From Thalassiosira profunda (taxonomy: Eukaryota; Bacillariophyta; Thalassiosirophyceae; Thalassiosirales; Thalassiosiraceae), in contig JALLAP010000715.1 in NCBI GenBank assembly GCA_036939355.1, positions 1 to 11,430 on the forward strand: a stretch of 11,430 nucleotides of DNA, given 5' to 3'. Shown piece after piece: positions 5,835 through 11,430 of the stretch. Both the position numbers and the translations under genes were made by a program. Position 1 is the first letter of the stretch. Every line of letters begins with the position of its first letter. The notes beneath the pieces are model-generated. The model was not told the origin of the DNA and ran no database searches. It worked only from the letters and a program-made list of their open reading frames with translations.

Positions 5835-8171
5835 ATGAGCGACAACGAGGGTCGGGGAGGCGGCGGAGGCGCCAGCGACGGTGCCGGCGACGGCTGCAAC
5901 AGCAGTGTTGCTGAGAATTGCCCGCAGCTGCAGCGATCCACGGACGCCGCGCCAGATGCTGCGGCAGAGGATGCACCATCGCCGACCTCAGACTCCACGC
6001 AGTGGCCGTCCGCCCCGTCTACCCCTGCCTCCCAGGACAACAATGTGACCCGCCTCCAGGACATCCTCGACCGCGCCCTCCGCGACCCCTTCTCCTCCCA
6101 CCCCGAGGTCTCCGCGCACTTGAAGTCCAACGTCGGAATGTACTGCCGACTGGCCGCCGAGAAGATATACGAGGCGGACGTGTTGCTGGTGGTGACGGGC
6201 GCGGGGTTTAGTGCGGACAGCGGTTTGGCGACGTACCTCGACGTGGCGGACATCGAGGCGTACCGGAGCAAGGGGTGGCGGTACCGGGATTTGTGCCGCC
6301 CGCCCGCCTTTGGCGATTTTGACGACTTGAATGGCGGTGGCAACGGGGAGGGAGAGGTGAGGGAAGAGGGCGATGGAGAGAATGGCGAAAGCAAACGGCA
6401 AGATAGCAACGCGATGGAACCGTACAGAATTGGAGGCAGAGGTGGCATTGACAATGAGGAGGGGAGCGAGAACCACAGCTATCAGGAGGAATTGCACCCC
6501 GAACGCCCTTCTGACGAAGACGACATTCATCATCCGCAGTACTTTTACGGCTTTTGGGGACAATGCAGCAACGATTACCGAAGGGTCAGTCCGCACGATG
6601 GCTACGACATCATTGCGCGATGGGGGCGGGACAAGAACGTTTGTGCAACTGGAACCGGTGACGATGCAATCATTGAAAGGTCAGAGACAGAGGTGGCAAC
6701 AGATATCCGAAGGATCACGCACATGCTCGAGCTGGGCGACGATGGAAGCGAAAGCAGCCACGACAGCGGCTCTTTCTTTCGCTTCAAGGAAGACGACGAG
6801 GACGAGCCCTACTACGTTTCCCCAACCGAGCGGGCCGGAGCCTTTTTCGTGTTTACATCCAACGTCGACGCGCATTCCTTCGACGTGTTCAAATCGCACG
6901 AGATTCGGGAGTGCCACGGCAACGTCGAGATGTGGCAGTGCCACAACTTTGCGTGCGGCACCAATGCTACGGTGATGCATGGAGGCTCGCTGGATGGGAG
7001 TGACTGCAACGGCGATAACAATCGCAACATCGGCGACAAAACAGAGCAGGAGGAGAAGTGGCAACGTAGATTGTGGCGGCTGCCGATGGATCACCACTTC
7101 ACTGTCGACTGCAACACAATGCAAGCACCTCGTGAGAAAACGATGATGGGAACTGAGTCCACTGGCAGTGACAATCTCCCTGCCTCGAAACGCAGAAAGT
7201 CCTCCATGACCGAGCGCGAAGACGCAAACAATGATACGGCTACTGCACTGGGCGGGCTGATGGAGGATACGCTGCGGAATCATCTTGCGAGAGAGACTGA
7301 GCAAAGCCAACAACGCGAAACTCGCGCTTTAGAAAGTGATGGAGAGGCCAATATGCCAGCGCATGTAGGCGACGTGCACGGGAAACCGCGACTTTTCCCT
7401 CTTCGACATATGCATCCACCGACTGGCGCTGCAACTAACGGGGAAATGGATGGGGGAGCGCAGAATTATTTCCTCCCGATCGCCGCAAATGAAAACTGGC
7501 CGAGGTGTCCACGCTGCCAGGAGGCTGCTCGCCCGGCTGTGCTCATGTTTGATGACCTAGACTGGGTGTACAACTTAAAGCAGGAGCAACGCTGGCAGAG
7601 GTGGACCCAGAGCTTGTTAAAACTATGCAAATGGAGAGGCCGCGGGGTCGAAGGGATTGACAACGAGAGCGTGAGCACTGCATCGGATGACAACATCAGT
7701 GAAAAGGGCTGGGAGGACGTTTCAGAGCCCTCGACAGAGAAAAAGACGGATCCGATGGTCAACCCAACGCCTGCTGTCACACAGAAAAGTGAAGGCGGCA
7801 CTGCGGACCAGAGCACTGTCGCAAAGACTGACCAGGCAGTGGACGTTACTATGCCGACAGAGCCACAAGACGCGGCCGAAAAAGAAGATACCGACAATCC
7901 AAAGCCACCAGTGAAGGTGGCCATCCTTGAGATCGGGTGCGGGTACAACGTTCCTACGTGCAGAGTGATTGCCGAGCGGCTGACGGGAGAGCTCACCGTT
8001 CGCGGTGGAGATGCTACTTTGATACGCATCAATCCCACCCATCCAGAATCTGACGACCACGGCGCCGACGACTGCATCATAAGCATTATGGAGAAGGGTT
8101 TGGCAGCTCTGAAGCTCATTGACGATTGCTATCGTGAGTTGTCAGGGAAATCATCCTCTTCAACAGAATGA
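5835..8171 (+). CDS. Atypical bacterial-type Sir2 (sirtuin) NAD-dependent deacylase-like protein with long insertions
   Basis: A single exon encodes 778 aa. Sirtuins remove acyl groups from lysine, or transfer ADP-ribose, using NAD+. The core motifs are in order: TGAGFSADSG (121-130, NAD loop), YFYGFWG (236-242), FTSNVDAHS (340-348), ECHG with the catalytic-type His361, a zinc-type C369-x4-C374, CPRC (558-561), RPAVLMFDD, EIGCGYNVP (699-707) and LIRINP (729-734). The wording matches a Sir2 branch of bacteria and protists rather than animal SIRT1-7. The usual DFR after the NAD loop is replaced by TYLDV. Four hydrophilic insertions (about 160-231, 270-330, 375-545 and 590-692) and a Gly/Asp-rich N terminus more than double the normal length of about 300. 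KRRKSS at 452-457 may be a nuclear signal. The ATG at 5835 is the first in-frame ATG. Sequence shows the fold; activity and targets are inferred. Confidence 0.85.
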   Translation: MSDNEGRGGGGGASDGAGDGCNSSVAENCPQLQRSTDAAPDAAAEDAPSPTSDSTQWPSAPSTPASQDNNVTRLQDILDRALRDPFSSHPEVSAHLKSNVGMYCRLAAEKIYEADVLLVVTGAGFSADSGLATYLDVADIEAYRSKGWRYRDLCRPPAFGDFDDLNGGGNGEGEVREEGDGENGESKRQDSNAMEPYRIGGRGGIDNEEGSENHSYQEELHPERPSDEDDIHHPQYFYGFWGQCSNDYRRVSPHDGYDIIARWGRDKNVCATGTGDDAIIERSETEVATDIRRITHMLELGDDGSESSHDSGSFFRFKEDDEDEPYYVSPTERAGAFFVFTSNVDAHSFDVFKSHEIRECHGNVEMWQCHNFACGTNATVMHGGSLDGSDCNGDNNRNIGDKTEQEEKWQRRLWRLPMDHHFTVDCNTMQAPREKTMMGTESTGSDNLPASKRRKSSMTEREDANNDTATALGGLMEDTLRNHLARETEQSQQRETRALESDGEANMPAHVGDVHGKPRLFPLRHMHPPTGAATNGEMDGGAQNYFLPIAANENWPRCPRCQEAARPAVLMFDDLDWVYNLKQEQRWQRWTQSLLKLCKWRGRGVEGIDNESVSTASDDNISEKGWEDVSEPSTEKKTDPMVNPTPAVTQKSEGGTADQSTVAKTDQAVDVTMPTEPQDAAEKEDTDNPKPPVKVAILEIGCGYNVPTCRVIAERLTGELTVRGGDATLIRINPTHPESDDHGADDCIISIMEKGLAALKLIDDCYRELSGKSSSSTE

Positions 8172-8223
8172 TCCAAAGACAAGCCAGTGAAACAAAATAC
8201 TCTGGATTGTACACCATCATTAT

Positions 8224-11200
8224 CTACTTGCTCTCTTGAAACATGAGCAGCATTCGATAAGATACAGCAAAGCCTCCAAACACGTTGATTGCGGCAACGC
8301 TCGTCGCAATGCAGCCAAGGACGCTGGCGGCCGATCCCTTATCGAGCGAGACCATGAGCATCCCTCCAAGTATCACCACGCCCGACAGAGCGTTGCTCAC
8401 GCTCATCAACGGACTAAAGAGCGACGGGTCGACGCCCCAGATCAGGTAGTAGCCGAGGAATCCAGCCAAAATGAAGTATCCCAGCTGTTGCGCAAAGGTA
8501 ACGGGAGCATACGCAGCGACAATCCCGAAAAAGACAGCCACGACGACGAGTGCCACGAACTCGCCGAGCGGAGCCAAGTCGAGGACTCTCTTCGAGAGAA
8601 TCGACGGCTTTTGTTTGGGCTTGGCAGATTCCAACGTGGCTGCCGGCGCTGGGGGTGCGTGAACGCTGGTTTTCATTACGCTGGATGGAGGAGGGAACGT
8701 AATCTCGCCCTCGTAGACGCAGGTCATCCCGCGAATGACCTGGTTCGTCATGTCGATGTCGAGTCGTTTGCCCTTGCACAAAATGTTGAAGAGGTTGACG
8801 ATGTTGTTGCTGAACATCGTCGATGCCTGCCATGCCATTGCTTGATTCTGCAAGTCGAATCGAAGAGCGTAAGCTTTTGCGAAGCGAAAGAGAACGAATG
8901 AGGGTATCAGCGCTGCTTACCGTCATGTCGCCGCCAATGATTGTCACTCCGTTGTGCACGTACGTTTCGCCCTTCCTCGTGAGGGCGCAGTTTCCGCCCG
9001 TAGCTCCGGCGAGATCCACGATCACACTGCCGGCTTTCATCTCGTCCACAGCCTCCTCTTTTATGAGAACTGGCGCTTTTCGTCCCGGAATGGCTGCCGT
9101 TGTGATGATGATATCCACATCCTTTGCCTGCTCCTTGAACATTTCCATCTCCTTCTCGATGAACTCGTCGCTCATGACCTTGGCATACCCGGAGGCATCG
9201 GCGCCGTCCTCGCCGAAGTTGAGAACAAGGAACTCTCCTCCCAGCGATTCGACCTGCTCTTTGGTTTCGAGCCGCGTGTCGAATGCTCGCACAATGGCTC
9301 CCATATTGCGTCCAACGGAGATGGCAGCCAGGCCGGCAACTCCAACGCCAACCACAAGGATCTTGGACGGAGGAAAGTTGCCGGCAGCGGTGCTCTCGTG
9401 GTTCATGAAACGCTGGTAGACGCTGGCGGCCTCCACGACGGCTCGGTAACCGGCGATCTTCGCCTGGCTAGAAAGCACATCGAGATTCTGCGCCTTGGAA
9501 ATGCGCGGAATGGCATCCACCGCCAGCAGATTGACGCCCGCAGTCTTTGCCTTCTCCATCAGCTCCTTCCCAGCATCCGTTCGAGGCCCGAGGAAGCTAA
9601 TAAGACTCTTTCCTTTGCCGAGCATGTCGATCTCGTGCTTGCCAGTGACTGGGTGATGCGCCGGTTCGCGGATCTTGACTACCAAATCCGACGCGTCGAA
9701 GACCTCCTGAGCCGTGCCAATTATCGTTGCTCCGGCATCCTCGTATTCGCTGTCGAAAAAAGCCCCGCCATCTCCAGCCCCGGACTCCACCACCACCTGG
9801 ATCCCGGCCTTCAACAGTTGCTTGGCGCCCTCCGGAACAATCGCTACCTTGCGCTCGTCGTCGCCACTCTCCTTCGTCACTCCAACGGTGAGATATGCGT
9901 CCGCCTGAAGTGTTGGAATCTCGGCAATGAACTTGTCAGTTGCCTTTTGCGCCACTTCCACCGGCGTCTCGACATCCAATGAGGGGTGTGTGGCAGCAGT
10001 GTCGTCGTTGCTCTCCGTTTTTGCCACTGTCTCGCCCATGAGGTTCACGAGTTTGTCGACCATCTCCTTTGCATCGCCCAGATACATCTTGTTATTTTCT
10101 TTGAAGAAGAGAGGATTGTCGACTCCAGCATATCCCACGCGAAGGCTGCGCTTCATGACGATGGTCTGCTTCGCCTTCCAAACCTGGAGGACGGGCATGC
10201 CAGCGATGGGCGAAGTTGGGTCGTCCTCCGCGCCGGGGTTGATAATGTCGTTCGCGCCGCAGCAGAGGACGACGTCCGTTTCTGGAAAGTCCGGGTTGAT
10301 GTCGTCCATTACGAGCGTGAGGTCGTAGGGCACCTGTGCCTCCGCGAGGAGGACGTTCATGTGGCCGGGCCTAAAGAGCGATTCGCTCAATGAGACGAAA
10401 TGCTTGCACAAGATGTGCCACGAACGGTATCAAACTCACATTCGCCCAGCGACGGGGTGGATTGCAAACCGCACCTTGACTCCTCGAGAACGAAGGCGGG
10501 TCGTCAGCTCTTTGATGGAGTACTGTGCTCTCGCCACAGCCATACCATAGCCAGGCACGATGATGACGGACCGGGCCGAGGTCAGTGCTTGCACCACCTC
10601 CTCCGCTGCAATCTGCTTCGCCACTTGTTGCTCCTTTGGTCCGTCGCCGGCACCCACTTTCGACGACTTGGTGGCGCCGTCCCCAAACCCTCCCATCAAC
10701 ACGTTCTTAACGCTCCGGTTCATGGCGTTGCACATGACGAGCGTCAGAATCAGCCCGCTGCACCCCACGAAGGCACCCGCGACGACCAGCGCCGTGTTTG
10801 AGAGCATGAATCCTGCAGCGGACGTGCTGAATCCAGACAGACTGTTGAGGAAGCTGATGGATACCGGCATATCACCACCACCAATGGCCATGACGGCCGT
10901 TCCTCCATACACGCAAGCGATGAAGCCGACGATGGCCAGGAACGCGATGCCCTCCTGCCGGTTGTTCCACCCATCCATAAACGACAGGGCCCCAAACACC
11001 ACCATCAGCGCCGCCATAATGGCAGATGAGATAGCCCGGAACGGANCCCCAAACACCACCATCAGCGCCGCCATAATGGCAGATGAGATAGCCCGGAACG
11101 GAATGATGCGCGGCTTGCTGGCGATCCACCCGTGCAGCTTACACACGGCAACACAGCTGCCGGTGAACGTCATCGTCCCGATGATGATGCTCAGCACGAG

Positions 11201-11430
11201 AGCTATGCCCTGCACCCACAGCATGGCGTCCGTTTGCTCCATCTTCACCTCGCCATTTCGCACCAGATACGTTGCCGTCGGGTCGAGGTACAATCCGTAT
11301 CCCGTAACCGCCGCGGCCAGCCCGCCGAACCCGTTGTACGCCCCCACCATCTCCGGCAATCCCGTCATGGCCACGGTGTACGCGCTGCCGAGGCCGACGA
11401 GGGCGCCGGGGGCCATGGCCACGGCGAGCA
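8224..11430 (-). CDS. NNT: Proton-translocating NAD(P) transhydrogenase, fused beta-alpha (5' end outside the window)
   Basis: The enzyme couples H+ re-entry across a membrane to hydride transfer from NADH to NADP+, making NADPH; a mitochondrial inner-membrane site is usual. Exons are 11430-10440 (partial), 10370-8921 and 8847-8224. The order is beta membrane domain ([18 protein letters not shown]), NADP-binding dIII ([39 protein letters not shown]), a linker of about 40 residues, NAD-binding dI ([10 protein letters not shown], the RQD loop with R, Q and D kept; [18 protein letters not shown]), then the alpha membrane domain with four helices ([33 protein letters not shown]). Animal enzymes run alpha-beta; beta-alpha is known from protists such as Eimeria and Entamoeba. 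Two short introns interrupt it, in dIII and at the dI/dII border. A 57-nt in-frame duplication around the N at 11046 inflates one beta helix and is probably an assembly error. The end lies 52 bp from the convergent sirtuin. Confidence 0.95.
8848..8920 (-). other. Intron 2 of the transhydrogenase gene
   Basis: 73 nt, ACG|GTAAGC...CTTGCAG|AAT, phase 0. Removing it joins GGDMT to [15 protein letters not shown], the expected end of dI and start of the alpha membrane domain. Confidence 0.9.
10371..10439 (-). other. Intron 1 of the transhydrogenase gene
   Basis: 69 nt, GTGAGT...CTTTAG, phase 2. It splits the Met codon of the conserved HPVAGRMPGHMNVL segment in dIII. The length is a multiple of 3, but retention creates an in-frame TGA. 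Confidence 0.95.
10990..11102. repeat. Perfect 56-bp duplication around a single N (probable assembly join)
   Basis: Positions 10990-11045 and 11047-11102 are identical 56-bp copies separated only by N at 11046. The duplicated protein segment ([18 protein letters not shown]) is one membrane helix that occurs once in known beta subunits. The extra 57 nt keep the frame, so the error would pass unnoticed in gene calls. Confidence 0.9.

Noticed and set aside
6310..7810. Sirtuin insertions as unspliced introns
   Set aside because: About 400 codons stay open with no stop, composition is protein-like (acidic, Ser/Thr), and obvious matching GT-AG pairs in phase were not seen. RNA data could still overturn this.
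10990..11102. Genuine duplication of a transhydrogenase membrane helix
   Set aside because: Exact nucleotide identity plus a single N at the junction points to assembly overlap, and the family has one helix there.
5835..11430. A sirtuin-transhydrogenase NAD metabolic cluster
   Set aside because: The two genes converge with no shared promoter. Shared cofactor use is too general to claim a system.
1..11430. CRISPR arrays, tRNA, rRNA, riboswitches, integrase or phage genes
   Set aside because: No regularly spaced repeats, tRNA-like T-arm/A-box sequence or relevant protein motifs were seen on either strand.

Overview
The window looks like gene-dense nuclear DNA of a photosynthetic stramenopile, most likely a centric diatom of the Thalassiosira kind. 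This is an inference. It rests on short GT-AG introns (68-237 nt), gaps of 52-266 bp between genes, a signal peptide ending at an Ala-Phe plastid-type cleavage site, a secreted protein with R-x-L-Q motifs, and a nicotinamide nucleotide transhydrogenase fused in beta-alpha order. The species is not established.

Layout from left to right: (1) 1-1027, minus strand: 5' part of a MATE/DinF-type transporter with a likely plastid presequence, running off the left edge. (2) 1074-1333: a complete 244-bp non-autonomous hAT-like MITE with an 8-bp target duplication, 47 bp upstream of the MATE start codon. (3) 1564-3241, plus strand: a secreted protein of about 423 aa, with a Gly/Asn-rich region spread over small symmetric phase-1 exons, then four Cys-rich CGCC repeats. 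(4) 3338-5568, minus strand: a two-exon gene for an unrecognised multi-pass membrane protein of about 720 aa with a Gly-loop-rich soluble N-terminal domain. (5) 5835-8171, plus strand: an intronless, atypical bacterial-type sirtuin whose roughly 300-residue core is interrupted by four long low-complexity insertions. (6) 8224-11430, minus strand: proton-translocating NAD(P) transhydrogenase in beta-then-alpha order, three exons, 5' end beyond the right edge.

Genes 3 and 4 and genes 5 and 6 converge, with only 96 and 52 bp between them. Genes 4 and 5 diverge from a shared region of 266 bp or less. All joins were deduced by hand from splice sites, reading phase and protein continuity. One 56-bp block flanking the single N at 11046 is present twice and is almost certainly an assembly overlap. 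I see no operon, CRISPR, tRNA or rRNA. The sirtuin and transhydrogenase both use NAD, but nothing in the sequence shows that they form a system. The least explained parts are the membrane protein, the insertion-rich sirtuin and the Cys-repeat secreted protein.
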